DNA of 48,404 bases, taken from positions 1 to 48,404 of the forward strand of contig JAVBLY010000011.1 of the NCBI GenBank assembly GCA_031553035.1, written 5' to 3'. This stretch comes from JAVBLY01 sp031553035. GTDB taxonomy: Bacteria > Bacillota > Clostridia > Peptostreptococcales > Anaerovoracaceae. The position numbers were made by a program, and so were the translations under genes. This document shows, one piece after another, positions 34,383 to 43,127 of this stretch (position 1 is its first letter; each line of letters begins with the position of its first letter). The notes beneath the pieces are model-generated. The model was not told where the DNA came from and made no database searches. It saw nothing but the letters and a program-made list of their open reading frames with translations.

Positions 34383-35854
34383 TATTCCCCTCCGCTGCTG
34401 CTGTCGTCATAGCCGCCGATGCCATCACCTACATGTGGGTTGAAGTGGGAGTATACCACATCGCCCAGAAACGCAGTGACGAGGACTATGCACATGCCGA
34501 TACGACCTTTTTTAGGGATTTTATTGAAGTAAGTATCCAGCATCGGAGCGAACAGATACAGGAACATACAACCGCCAAGACCAAATACAAGCAGACTTTC
34601 CAGACATACATATCCGCCTATGTTGAAATAGAAATTAGAATAATCCCAGTATTTCATTCCTCTGACCACATCCAGGAACCATCCTGTGACACCTTCGATG
34701 ACGCCGCAGACTACCATGGCAAGGAAAAAAGTAAGCAGCGGACGATCAACGAATTTTCTAAGGAGTACTACCAGGCCAAGTCCTCCGAATCCATATATGG
34801 GTATCCAGGGACCATATAGAGAACCTCTGTTTACAAAGTGACCGTCAATTATTGCCTGAAGCGTACATTCCCATATCCAGCCGAACATTGCAAATGCAAA
34901 AAACAGAAGGATCAGGTTCACAAAGCTGTATTTTCTGTGATAGTCGTATGTGAGTTTCTTGCCGTCGGGTTCAGGTACCATTTCCAGAGGAGCTTCGATG
35001 GCACCGGCTCTTACCGTCAGGTACAACTCGGCGTAAGCTGATTTCAAATATGGTTCAAGCCATAGATATCTTACTATGCCGAATGTTAGGATGGAAAGTA
35101 TCCACCATGGGACAAAGGTGACATCCATGAGAAAAGCTTTCCATTTATTGCCTCTCATCATCTTCATAGATAGATCGAATGCTTCTTTTCTTGTGATATC
35201 GGGATTCTCCGCAAGGATATATGGGATCATCCTGTATGAATAAAGCTTGATGAATCCGCCGACTATTGTCAGGAACCAAAGCCCGTTGAATATCAGTCTC
35301 ATGAACATGATCCATGCGCAGTGCCGGACTTTTTTCAGTCTGAATATGAGAAGTATTCTGGAAACCGGAGTTTCTCCGTTAAGCTGGCTTTCAGTGAAAA
35401 ACCGGGCTGCGCCTATCCTGAGGATATTTTCCACAAAGATAAGGAACAGGATCATCACTATTGTGCCCAGAGCCGTGATAACAGCTGCCGAAATCGAATC
35501 CTTCAGGAAAATCTTATCGAATACCATCAGGAACCCACCTGCAACAGTACCTGTTGATTTAGTACTGTAATAAAGTCCGGAGATCACTCCTTCGGAAGAA
35601 TCATTTCCGATAGATGTGGCTTCACGAAAATTATTTTCAACATCGACCAGGTCTTTGCCAAACTCTTCAATAGCCTGTGAGTTGGTGGCCTGACCCAGCT
35701 GAATGATATAGTCTGTAGTAGTATCGATCGATTTGGTTATGGTCAATGCGCCGCTTACCAAAAAGACCATTATCAATGAAACTATAAGGCATGCCGTATA
35801 ATTTCTTTTCATGGCTTTCTTGCTTTCGATTTTTAATGTCCGTATTTTCCACAT
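34382..35854 (-). CDS. DUF975 plus putative type-IV ABC-transporter membrane protein
   Basis: 490 residues. The first half is a DUF975-type polytopic region (MWKIRTLKIESKKAMKRNYTACLIVSL, then several helices). It includes the cytoplasmic motif ITRKEAFDLSMKMMRGNKWKAFLMD. The second half (from about residue 310) matches PF06541-like putative ABC transporter (CmpB-type) membrane proteins, with FGWIWECTLQAI, RGSLYGPWIPIYGFGG and GVIEGVTGWFLDVVRGMKYWDYS. No ATPase is adjacent. The two-domain fusion is seen directly. The transport function is only a family label. Confidence 0.78.
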   Translation of the reverse strand: MWKIRTLKIESKKAMKRNYTACLIVSLIMVFLVSGALTITKSIDTTTDYIIQLGQATNSQAIEEFGKDLVDVENNFREATSIGNDSSEGVISGLYYSTKSTGTVAGGFLMVFDKIFLKDSISAAVITALGTIVMILFLIFVENILRIGAARFFTESQLNGETPVSRILLIFRLKKVRHCAWIMFMRLIFNGLWFLTIVGGFIKLYSYRMIPYILAENPDITRKEAFDLSMKMMRGNKWKAFLMDVTFVPWWILSILTFGIVRYLWLEPYLKSAYAELYLTVRAGAIEAPLEMVPEPDGKKLTYDYHRKYSFVNLILLFFAFAMFGWIWECTLQAIIDGHFVNRGSLYGPWIPIYGFGGLGLVVLLRKFVDRPLLTFFLAMVVCGVIEGVTGWFLDVVRGMKYWDYSNFYFNIGGYVCLESLLVFGLGGCMFLYLFAPMLDTYFNKIPKKGRIGMCIVLVTAFLGDVVYSHFNPHVGDGIGGYDDSSSGGE

Positions 35855-35875
35855 ATTCAGAATCTCCTAATCAAG

Positions 35876-36730
35876 TTAATAGTTACCCCTATAGACGTAT
35901 TTTAAATATTTTAATGCGATTTCATGCAATCTGTCAACTTCACCTCTTGATGTTTCTGTTTTGTCTGCATATTCGTAAGCAGGAAAAAATCTGGATAAAT
36001 GGAGCGGGATATCTCTGTTGATCCCTGCGATCCACCTGCACATTTCTTCTATTTCTGTTGAATCATCGTTTTCATCCGGTATTACCAGGCAGGTGATCTC
36101 AAGATGGCAGCTTTCTGCATAAAGCTTTATAGACCTTTTTACATTCTCCAGATTTCCGCCGATTTTTTTATAAAAGTTCTCATTGAAGGCTTTGAGGTCT
36201 ATATTTGCCGCATCAATTAATGGCAGTATTTCCCTAAGCGGAGCTTCATTGATATATCCGTTTGAAACCACCACATTTTTTAACCCGGCATTTCGGACCA
36301 GCTTTGCACAGTCTCTGACAAACTCATAACCTACCATTGGTTCATTATATGTATATGCTACTCCGATATTTCTATTTTGTTTCAGCTCTACGGCTTTGCT
36401 GACAACATCTTCCGGAGCCATTTCCATAACAGGGATGTCGCTCCCATCAGACATGGATATGCGGTTATTCTGACAGAATCCGCAACAGAAATTACACCCG
36501 TAGCTGCCGATGGAGAGTATATTATTTCCCGGCATGAATCGTTTAAGTGGTTTTTTTTCAATTGGATCCAGAGAAATGGATGTTACTTTTCCGTAATTGT
36601 CACAGACGATCATTCCGTTTTGATTTGATCTGGCACTGCAAAACCCTGTTTGCCCCTCAGCTATACTGCAGGATCTGGGACATATGCCGCACTTGATGTT
36701 TTTATTCATTTGATCTGATTCCAGTTCCAT
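35876..36730 (-). CDS. AmmeMemoRadiSam radical SAM enzyme (AmrS)
   Basis: 284 residues. Pre-core cysteines (CGICPRSC, GFCSAR) precede the radical SAM motif CNFCCGFC (C-x3-C-x2-C), which binds the [4Fe-4S] cluster and S-adenosylmethionine. The family is AmrS/PflA-like, always found with AMMECR1 and Memo proteins. The substrate is unknown. The start is 2 bp after the fused Memo-AMMECR1 gene. An alternative ATG (36709, MNKNIKCG) fits the family N-terminus about equally well. Confidence 0.9.
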   Translation of the reverse strand: MELESDQMNKNIKCGICPRSCSIAEGQTGFCSARSNQNGMIVCDNYGKVTSISLDPIEKKPLKRFMPGNNILSIGSYGCNFCCGFCQNNRISMSDGSDIPVMEMAPEDVVSKAVELKQNRNIGVAYTYNEPMVGYEFVRDCAKLVRNAGLKNVVVSNGYINEAPLREILPLIDAANIDLKAFNENFYKKIGGNLENVKRSIKLYAESCHLEITCLVIPDENDDSTEIEEMCRWIAGINRDIPLHLSRFFPAYEYADKTETSRGEVDRLHEIALKYLKYVYRGNY

Positions 36731-36732
36731 AA

Positions 36733-38124
36733 TCAGTAATGCCTGACTACTTCAAATCTCTGAAGGCTCACCTTGTCAATATCAGACAGAGAAATGCCCG
36801 CTTTCTGCATGGCTATTTTTATCTGATCATCTACATTGTCGATGCCGTCCAGATTAGGGAGAAGAAGACCTCTTTTCATTCCTAGGCTTACTATAACTCC
36901 GTATTTATCTGTATCCAGCATGGATTTATCTGCAATATCTTCAGGCGGCTTCAGTATGTCGACGCTGTATGAAAGGCGGTCCAGCTCTTCTCTGGTAATG
37001 GGCGGGAACCTGGGGTCTTCGGACGATGCACTTATTGCGTTTCTTATTATCTCCTGGCTGATATTTGCTGTCACAGGACCTGTTGTGCCGATGCACCCGC
37101 GAAGTTCGCCATCTTTTTTGATCGACACAAATACTCCAGCCTTTTCATCGATCATAGCCTGAAGAAGTTTTTGGGGAGGTTTATATTCCTTATGGTGGAT
37201 CGCCAATTCTTCAACAGTGTTTCTGGCAAGTGTGACATATTCGTCCTCCTTGCTTCTCTGTTCATCTATCTTGTCCTTTTGTGATCTAAGAAATTTGTCC
37301 AGGAAGTCCCGTGAATCATCCTGTCCTTTCGGCATAAATTTCCCCACGCCGTAACCTACACCGAATGGTCCTTCATAAGAAAGAAGCTCAGAATCCACTT
37401 TGGTTTTGTGTAAAGCGCCTGCCATAATAATAAAGCCTCTAAGTCCGCAGTTTGCAGCCTTTTCCTCAAACGACGGATCCATATCCATAAAAATACCGAA
37501 GTCTCCGGTTTCAATTGCTCTGCATATAAGGTCGTCGAACTCCGGTCCTTCCTTTGCGAATCCGTAAGGTCCGTCATCCAGTAATTTGTGGGACAGATCT
37601 CCGCTGGCTATTATCACGACTTTTTTATCCGACTCTTCAGCTGTCAGTTTGATAACCTGCCCGAATTTATACAGGTCATCAAAAGAGATGCCTGCCGGTG
37701 CGATTCGAACGGCTTTATAGTCAGTATATACTTCATTGATAAATCTTATGGGAATCATTGTGGCATGATCAAGCATTGAGTCTTTTTCGCCCAGCGTCCC
37801 TGCAGGAATACCACTTTGCTCGGAATTTATCTCCAGATCCTTTACAAAATCCGTGTCGTATTTCAGACGGATCCTGACCTGCGGCGCCCTGTACTGAGAC
37901 ATATCGCCTTCAGCTGAATTACCGGGGGATATGTGAATATAATCTGAATACATGATTGAATGGGGGCTGATGATCACTATTGTATCCGGCTTGATTTCAG
38001 CGATTTCCTTTGATATGGACCTCATTGAATCTATGGTAGTCTGGATATTCTTTTCTTCGCCGCCTCCGACCTCAGGAAAAATCAGGGGAGGGTGGGGCAC
38101 TATATAAGCTGCTTTTATTGACAT
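36733..38124 (-). CDS. Fused LigB/Memo-type and AMMECR1 protein (AmmeMemoRadiSam A+B)
   Basis: 463 residues in two domains. Residues about 1-270 are a class III extradiol dioxygenase-like (LigB/MEMO) domain, with metal-site His residues in YIVPHPPLIFPEVGGGEE, ISPHSIMYS and SGDLSHKL. Residues about 285-463 are an AMMECR1 domain with the LRGCIGTTGP hallmark and EDPRFPPIT. In many genomes these are separate genes. The fusion together with the adjacent AmrS makes a complete AmmeMemoRadiSam set. The pathway is undefined, and an oxidative or modification reaction is commonly predicted. Confidence 0.9.
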   Translation of the reverse strand: MSIKAAYIVPHPPLIFPEVGGGEEKNIQTTIDSMRSISKEIAEIKPDTIVIISPHSIMYSDYIHISPGNSAEGDMSQYRAPQVRIRLKYDTDFVKDLEINSEQSGIPAGTLGEKDSMLDHATMIPIRFINEVYTDYKAVRIAPAGISFDDLYKFGQVIKLTAEESDKKVVIIASGDLSHKLLDDGPYGFAKEGPEFDDLICRAIETGDFGIFMDMDPSFEEKAANCGLRGFIIMAGALHKTKVDSELLSYEGPFGVGYGVGKFMPKGQDDSRDFLDKFLRSQKDKIDEQRSKEDEYVTLARNTVEELAIHHKEYKPPQKLLQAMIDEKAGVFVSIKKDGELRGCIGTTGPVTANISQEIIRNAISASSEDPRFPPITREELDRLSYSVDILKPPEDIADKSMLDTDKYGVIVSLGMKRGLLLPNLDGIDNVDDQIKIAMQKAGISLSDIDKVSLQRFEVVRHY

Positions 38125-38152
38125 TTTTCCCTCACAAACTGCTGTTTTCTTC

Positions 38153-40291
38153 CTAAACAGTTGCTTTTTTTAACTGCCTTTTCAGTTTTAACATCACTTC
38201 GTCAACATCCAGAGGCTTGCCGACGTGGTCGTTCATTCCCACTTTCAGGCACTTTTCTATGTCTTTACTGAAAACATTGGCGGTCATTGCTATTATGGGA
38301 ATGCTTCTGGCTTTGGGGATCTCCATGGCCCGGATAAATCTTGTGGCTTCGTACCCGTCCATTTCGGGCATGTGGATATCCATGAAAATGGCGTCATATT
38401 TATCAGGATTTTTCTTGAATTTGGCAAGAGCCTGTCTTCCGTTTTCTGCAGTATCTATAATGACGCCGGTGCCGTCAAAAAGACCCAGAACGATTTCTCT
38501 GTTGATCTCGATATCTTCTGCAAGGAGGATGCGGATGCCTTCTATGCCCGTTTTTTCATCGAATCCATCCATGCCGGCACTCTTCATATGTTCATCTATG
38601 CGGATGCATTCATTGATGGTATCTGTAAGAGTAGATGTAAATAAGGGTTTTGGGATGAATCCGTCTATTCCTGCTTTTCTGGCCTGAGGTTCAATATGGT
38701 TCCATTCCATGGCAGAGATCATGATTATCATTGCATTTTCATTGAATTTCGTTTTGATTTCATTTGCCAGCTGAATACCGTCCATTCCGGGAAGTTTCCA
38801 GTCGATAAAGATCACATCATATTTATGATCTTTGTTTATTGTGAGCAATTCCAAGGCCTCCGTAGCATTTTCGGCTATGTCGCAGTCGAATCCGATAGCT
38901 TTTGAAGTTCTGGAAAAATAATCTCTTATTTCCAGGGAGTCGTCGATGGCCAATACTCGGATATTGCTCCATGATATTCCCTTTGGCAGCTTGTTTGCAA
39001 CAACGCCTTTTCCTGTTTTTATCGGGATCATGAAAGAGAATTCCGAGCCCTTATTGGGAGTAGAGTTCACCTTCATTTCTCCGCCCATGAGTTCGACGAT
39101 TTTTTTAGAAATGGTAAGTCCCAGACCGGTCCCGCCGTATTTTCTTGAAATGCTGTTGTCTGCCTGCTCAAATGAGCCAAAAAGTCGTTCCCTCTGTTCA
39201 TCTGTTATGCCTATACCTGTATCCTTTACCGAAAAATTGATATAGTTCATATTATTAGCCGTATCTTCGCCAACTTTATGTACAGCCATACGGATCGTCC
39301 CGTTCTCCGGGGTGAACTTTACTGCATTTGAAAGGAGGTTTGTAATGACCTGGGCAAGTCTCTGTTCGTCCGAAAATAAAAAAGGCGGAATGCTGTCATC
39401 AATATTGACGACAAAGTTCTGGTTTTTTTCTTCCACATTGAAATTCACAAGATTAGTGACTCTGACAAGCATCTTCTCAAAATCAAAATCGATAGAAGAA
39501 AGCTCCAGTTTGTTTACCTCGATCTTGGACATATCCAGTACATCGTTGATAACACCCAGAAGGTGGGTCGATGCATCGGAGATCTTCTTTAGGCAGTAGT
39601 CCTTCTTTTCCATATTGTTGGATGTGGAGCCTATATGAGTCATACCAATGATTGCATTGAGAGGCGTCCTCATCTCATGAGACATATTTGCAAGAAAATC
39701 CGATTTTGCCGAACTGGACTGCAGAGCGGCTTCCTTTGCTCTGAGCTCTTCTGTAACATCGCTTAATAGAATCATCATTCCTTCTGCCTCACCGGTGTCG
39801 CTTGACATAGGTGCGAAAGTGATCTTGTAATTTCGGCGGTCTCCGGTGTTGTTAAGGTCGGCTGTTTCATCTATAGTAATGTTTTTCTTCTCACGGATAG
39901 CATTCCTGTATTGCCTTTCGATCTCGGCTATCCATTTCTCATCAGCAAAGAGAATAAACACTTCTCTTAAAGTTCTTGCATTGATAAGTCCATAATTCGC
40001 TATATCTGTATTTTCAAGAAATGTTTCAGTACAGTAAACAAATCGCCCTGTATGATCGAACAAAAGTATTGCTTCAGGGGCATTTTCCAGAAGCAAATTC
40101 ATGTATTTTTCCAGTTTTAAACGTTCTGAACTGAGAACACCGTCGATATTCCTCTTTGCATAGGATGTAGCTTTGCCTCTATCGATGATTTCTTCGTATC
40201 TCTTGTTTACGCGGTTGAGTTTTTTGATTTCCCGTTCAAGTTCTTTCAACCTTGTCTCCATCTCACCTGGTGAGATATTTTTGACATCCAA
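38153..40291 (-). CDS. Cytosolic hybrid histidine kinase: coiled coil-PAS-HisKA-HATPase-REC-REC
   Basis: 712 residues with no transmembrane helix. An N-terminal coiled coil (1-60) and a PAS domain (about 65-185, LLENAPEAILLFDHTGRFVY) come first. HisKA has phospho-His205 in SHEMRTPLNAI. HATPase has N321/N-box SNAVKFTP, DTGIG and GTGLGL motifs. REC1 has Asp497 and REC2 has Asp638 (FMDIHMPEMDG). It lacks an HPt domain, so onward transfer needs a separate HPt. The gene follows the FIST sensor by 45 bp and precedes the AmmeMemoRadiSam genes by 28 bp, so these are probably co-transcribed. Confidence 0.93.
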   Translation of the reverse strand: MDVKNISPGEMETRLKELEREIKKLNRVNKRYEEIIDRGKATSYAKRNIDGVLSSERLKLEKYMNLLLENAPEAILLFDHTGRFVYCTETFLENTDIANYGLINARTLREVFILFADEKWIAEIERQYRNAIREKKNITIDETADLNNTGDRRNYKITFAPMSSDTGEAEGMMILLSDVTEELRAKEAALQSSSAKSDFLANMSHEMRTPLNAIIGMTHIGSTSNNMEKKDYCLKKISDASTHLLGVINDVLDMSKIEVNKLELSSIDFDFEKMLVRVTNLVNFNVEEKNQNFVVNIDDSIPPFLFSDEQRLAQVITNLLSNAVKFTPENGTIRMAVHKVGEDTANNMNYINFSVKDTGIGITDEQRERLFGSFEQADNSISRKYGGTGLGLTISKKIVELMGGEMKVNSTPNKGSEFSFMIPIKTGKGVVANKLPKGISWSNIRVLAIDDSLEIRDYFSRTSKAIGFDCDIAENATEALELLTINKDHKYDVIFIDWKLPGMDGIQLANEIKTKFNENAMIIMISAMEWNHIEPQARKAGIDGFIPKPLFTSTLTDTINECIRIDEHMKSAGMDGFDEKTGIEGIRILLAEDIEINREIVLGLFDGTGVIIDTAENGRQALAKFKKNPDKYDAIFMDIHMPEMDGYEATRFIRAMEIPKARSIPIIAMTANVFSKDIEKCLKVGMNDHVGKPLDVDEVMLKLKRQLKKATV

Positions 40292-40336
40292 ATTCTTACC
40301 TCCGTTGTTTTCAATTTGTGGTGCAAATTGTGGTTT

Positions 40337-41497
40337 TTATAAAACGCAAATTATAAAGGTGAAATTGTGGTATCTGTTCACCGGATTATTATTGTCATCA
40401 TATGACGGGCAGACCTCTCCTCCGGAGTATGCCAGGTGGAACGGCACAGTTTCTCCTACTTTTTCTTTTACCTTATTCATCTCTGCAAGGTAATCCATTT
40501 CAAGCAGGTGGTTTCGTGCCTGACATGGGAACATAAGTATGCCGCTGATATTATCATTTGCAATAGCTTCATCAACTGCTTCACCGGCTGTCTTTACGAT
40601 ATCGCCCGGATCCAGAGTACCTATTGCCAGAGTGCTGCCTGTAGGCATGTCTCCGCCGCAGAATGCATGTCCCTCATCATTGACGCTGTATATACCTCTG
40701 ACCGAAGGCTTTGTCCCGTCACCGTAATCTACTACGAAAGGTATTGCCGAGCTTCCCTCGATGCCGTCGCCCTGAGAGAGACCTATGGTTTTCATGTACT
40801 CCATAAGATTCATTCCGTTTACTTCTTTTAGAAGACTGCCGTCAGATTCTGTTATGATTGCTTTTTGTTTTGTTATCTTGTCATCGGAAATTGTCGAGAT
40901 GAAAAATCTCGGATGGACATCACCGCTCATCATCAATAGTGCCAGTGACTGTTGATATGATTTACCATCAGCGAGCACTTCGGTTTTATTAAAATCAAAG
41001 CTGGAACTTGATGCCATTGAACCGAACACAGGTATTCCCCCTGCCTCTTTATGCACTATATTTATTATCTTCTCACCGCTGACATCAGGAACAAGCGGAC
41101 CGAATGGAATAATCAGTTTAGGTTCTCCGTCAAGTAGGCTCAGTGTTTTTCTATATACGTCCTGTAGGGGTTTTTCTATATTTTCTTTTGAAAGGGACTC
41201 TGAAATTCCGATGGCAAAGTTCACATCATCGGATGTATAAACTGAAAGTGAAAGGACATCAAGGCCTTCTTCCGTGTTCGTGGAACATGCTAAAGTAGTC
41301 ATTCCCACCGTCTCAAAAGGAAGGATGGCATCTACGGCCTCCATGACTCCCGTTTCGATAAATTCCGGCGAACAAGTTATTATTCCTACACTGTTTTTCA
41401 GAAGGCTGCTGTCCGGATCGATCTGCGCCAAGATATCGTCTGCTGCATCTTGCGGTTCATCGATTTCCAGTGTCGATGCCGTAATCATTTTGATCAT
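40337..41497 (-). CDS. FIST-domain sensory protein
   Basis: 386 residues made of the FIST N and FIST C domains, an intracellular ligand-sensing module proposed to bind small metabolites such as amino acids. Recognisable stretches are GIITCSPEFIETGVMEAVDAI and PFETVGMTTLACSTNTEEG in the N part. The C part has CGGDMPTGSTLAIGTLDPGDIVKTA and ILMFPCQARNHLL, including the conserved CxxR-type segment. It is cytosolic. It is first in a six-gene operon with the hybrid kinase next, so it is the likely input partner. AAGGAGT lies 5 nt before the ATG. Confidence 0.88.
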   Translation of the reverse strand: MIKMITASTLEIDEPQDAADDILAQIDPDSSLLKNSVGIITCSPEFIETGVMEAVDAILPFETVGMTTLACSTNTEEGLDVLSLSVYTSDDVNFAIGISESLSKENIEKPLQDVYRKTLSLLDGEPKLIIPFGPLVPDVSGEKIINIVHKEAGGIPVFGSMASSSSFDFNKTEVLADGKSYQQSLALLMMSGDVHPRFFISTISDDKITKQKAIITESDGSLLKEVNGMNLMEYMKTIGLSQGDGIEGSSAIPFVVDYGDGTKPSVRGIYSVNDEGHAFCGGDMPTGSTLAIGTLDPGDIVKTAGEAVDEAIANDNISGILMFPCQARNHLLEMDYLAEMNKVKEKVGETVPFHLAYSGGEVCPSYDDNNNPVNRYHNFTFIICVL

Positions 41498-41542
41498 ATC
41501 ATACTCCTTAGGTATATAATGTAATAAAAAAGCTGCAAATCA

Positions 41543-41572
41543 ATTATACCCCAATATTCTTATATCATGCAA
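41543..41572 (-). promoter_or_regulatory. Promoter of the FIST-kinase-AmmeMemoRadiSam operon
   Basis: On the minus strand TTGCAT (41567-41572), an 18-bp spacer and TATAAT (41543-41548) lie about 45 nt before the FIST start. The -35 overlaps an A/T-rich hairpin ending in ATGCAA shared with the divergent mscL side. Confidence 0.6.
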
Positions 41573-41655
41573 AAAAACACAAATTTCTTGCATTGCCAAA
41601 TGATTTGCGATAGGGTTTTAATTGGTTGTGACAATACTGATTAAGGAGGAATAAA

Positions 41656-42117
41656 ATGCGAAAGAAAAAAGAGGCTTTGCCTATAGCCCCCGAGGATATA
41701 AAAGTGGGCGTAGAGAAAAGCGTTAAAGGCGTGGGAAAAATAATAAAGGAATTCAAAGATTTTGCCATGCGGGGCAACATGATCGATATGGCTGTCGGTA
41801 TCGTCATGGGTACCGCATTTTCTGCCATGGTCAAATCCATCGTTGATCAAACACTGATACCGGCAATATTATATTTCTTTGGAGGGACTAAGTTAGAAAA
41901 CCTGAAGTATCATGATATTAATTACGGGGAATCAATATCGGCTATAATCAATTTTTTTATATTGGCGGCAGTTGTGTTTCTTGTGGTAAAAACTATGAAT
42001 GCAGTTGCCAGCATAAATGATAAAAAGAATGAGGAAGAGCCTGAACCGGACCCCAACCCTGAAGTCGAACTTCTCAAAGAAATAAGGGATCTGCTTAAGG
42101 AAGAAAAAGCGTCATGA
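41656..42117 (+). CDS. mscL: Large-conductance mechanosensitive channel MscL, N-terminally extended
   Basis: 153 residues. The MscL core begins at about residue 32 (IKEFKDFAMRGNMIDMAVGIVMGTAF), where most MscL proteins start, and contains TM1, the periplasmic loop, TM2 and the C-terminal helix LLKEIRDLLKEE. An extra basic/amphipathic N-terminus of about 30 residues precedes it. The ATG at 41656 is well supported by AAGGAGG, and no equally good internal start is visible. It releases pressure during hypo-osmotic shock. It overlaps the next gene by 4 bp (ATGA). Confidence 0.92.
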   Translation: MRKKKEALPIAPEDIKVGVEKSVKGVGKIIKEFKDFAMRGNMIDMAVGIVMGTAFSAMVKSIVDQTLIPAILYFFGGTKLENLKYHDINYGESISAIINFFILAAVVFLVVKTMNAVASINDKKNEEEPEPDPNPEVELLKEIRDLLKEEKAS

Positions 42118-42938
42118 AATATGAACGAGTGTGGGCAGTATATTTCAGCGCCACAGGGACCACTAAAAAGATAGTGACTGCTGTTGCCGGCAAAATCTCT
42201 GACGAATTAGGCCTTGAATATTCTGAGTTTGATTTTACATTTCCGATCGCCAGAGCTAAGGCCATGTCATTTTCCGAGGCTGATATCGTCGTATTTGGCG
42301 TTCCTGTCATTGCGGGAAGAGTGCCTAATGTTCTGCTTAAATACTTTGATACTTTTAAAGGCGGCGGTGCTCCGGCTGCTCCCATTGTGCTATTTGGAAA
42401 TCGTGATTTTGATGATGCCTTGATCGAGCTTAAAGACATACTTGAAAAAGATGGATTCAACACTATAGCCGCAGGGGCATTTGTAGGTGAACATTCATTT
42501 TCGGATATACTTGCGAAAGGTCGGCCTGATGATGAAGATTTGAAAGAGGCTTTGGATTTTTCTGTGAAAATCGCAGAGAAAATAAAATGTGAAGACAATA
42601 TTCAAAGTATGCCTGTTATTGTCGATGGTACACCTTATCCGTACCGAGATTATTATCAGCCGAGGGACAGAAATGGAAATTGGATCGATATCAGGAAGGT
42701 TGTCCCTGTGACCGTTGAACGCTGCACCGATTGCAAAGTCTGCGTTGATCTGTGCCCGCTGGGTTCAATTGATCGAGAAGACGTAAGGATTCTAAATGGC
42801 ATCTGCATGAAATGTTGCGCGTGCATCAAGGGTTGTTCTGAGAGTGCCAGATACTTTGATGATCCGGGCTTTATCTATCACAGAGAAGAGCTTGAGGACG
42901 TATATAAAAGACGGGCAGAAAATAAGGTTTTTTATTGA
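42114..42938 (+). CDS. EFR1-type flavodoxin-ferredoxin protein
   Basis: 274 residues. The N-terminal flavodoxin-like domain has the FMN phosphate loop FSATGTTKKI. The C-terminus (about 200-250) has two 4Fe-4S cluster motifs, CTDCKVCVDLCP and CMKCCACIKGC, with four cysteines each. The family (EFR1, fused flavodoxin/ferredoxin) is common in anaerobes, and its electron partners are not known. Translational coupling to mscL is unusual and unexplained. The stop overlaps the -35 box of the next promoter. Confidence 0.88.
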   Translation: MKYERVWAVYFSATGTTKKIVTAVAGKISDELGLEYSEFDFTFPIARAKAMSFSEADIVVFGVPVIAGRVPNVLLKYFDTFKGGGAPAAPIVLFGNRDFDDALIELKDILEKDGFNTIAAGAFVGEHSFSDILAKGRPDDEDLKEALDFSVKIAEKIKCEDNIQSMPVIVDGTPYPYRDYYQPRDRNGNWIDIRKVVPVTVERCTDCKVCVDLCPLGSIDREDVRILNGICMKCCACIKGCSESARYFDDPGFIYHREELEDVYKRRAENKVFY

Positions 42939-42962
42939 CAAAAATATTTGGTTTGATATACT
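42935..42962 (+). promoter_or_regulatory. Promoter of the Mn riboswitch / exporter gene
   Basis: TTGACA (42935-42940), a 16-bp spacer and TATACT (42957-42962). The -35 hexamer includes the TGA stop codon of the EFR1 gene. Confidence 0.8.
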
Positions 42963-42971
42963 AAAGTAGTT

Positions 42972-43052
42972 GAAAGGGAGTAGTTGAAATGTAAAGTCAA
43001 CAGACTGGTCACTTGGACCTGGCTTTACAACCTGAAAACGGTAATGAGACTT
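42972..43052 (+). promoter_or_regulatory. yybP-ykoY manganese riboswitch aptamer
   Basis: The conserved GGGAGTAG near the 5' side and CGGTAATGAGAC at the 3' side are the hallmark of the yybP-ykoY aptamer, with TTGGACCTGGC in the middle. The complementary arms GTAAAG(TC)/GGCTTTAC form an internal helix. This riboswitch binds Mn2+ and turns on Mn-efflux genes, which matches the gene downstream. Confidence 0.9.
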
Positions 43053-43086
43053 TTAACATACGTTATGTATGTTGAGGTCTTTTTTG
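43047..43086 (+). terminator. Riboswitch expression-platform terminator
   Basis: AGAC...AACATAC (43047-43061) pairs with GTATGTT...GTCT (43067-43080) and is followed by TTTTTT. The lower stem uses GAGAC of the aptamer 3' end, so ligand-stabilised aptamer and terminator are mutually exclusive. This predicts that Mn2+ switches the gene on. Confidence 0.82.
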
Positions 43087-43127
43087 TTTGTGTATAAGTT
43101 ATTTTGTGTCAACGGGAGGACATAAAA

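Noticed and set aside
41565..41596. Hairpin ATGCAA/TTGCAT between the FIST gene and mscL as another repeat copy
   Set aside because: It shares only ATGCAA with the repeat family. It is better explained as promoter DNA and a short A/T-rich palindrome.
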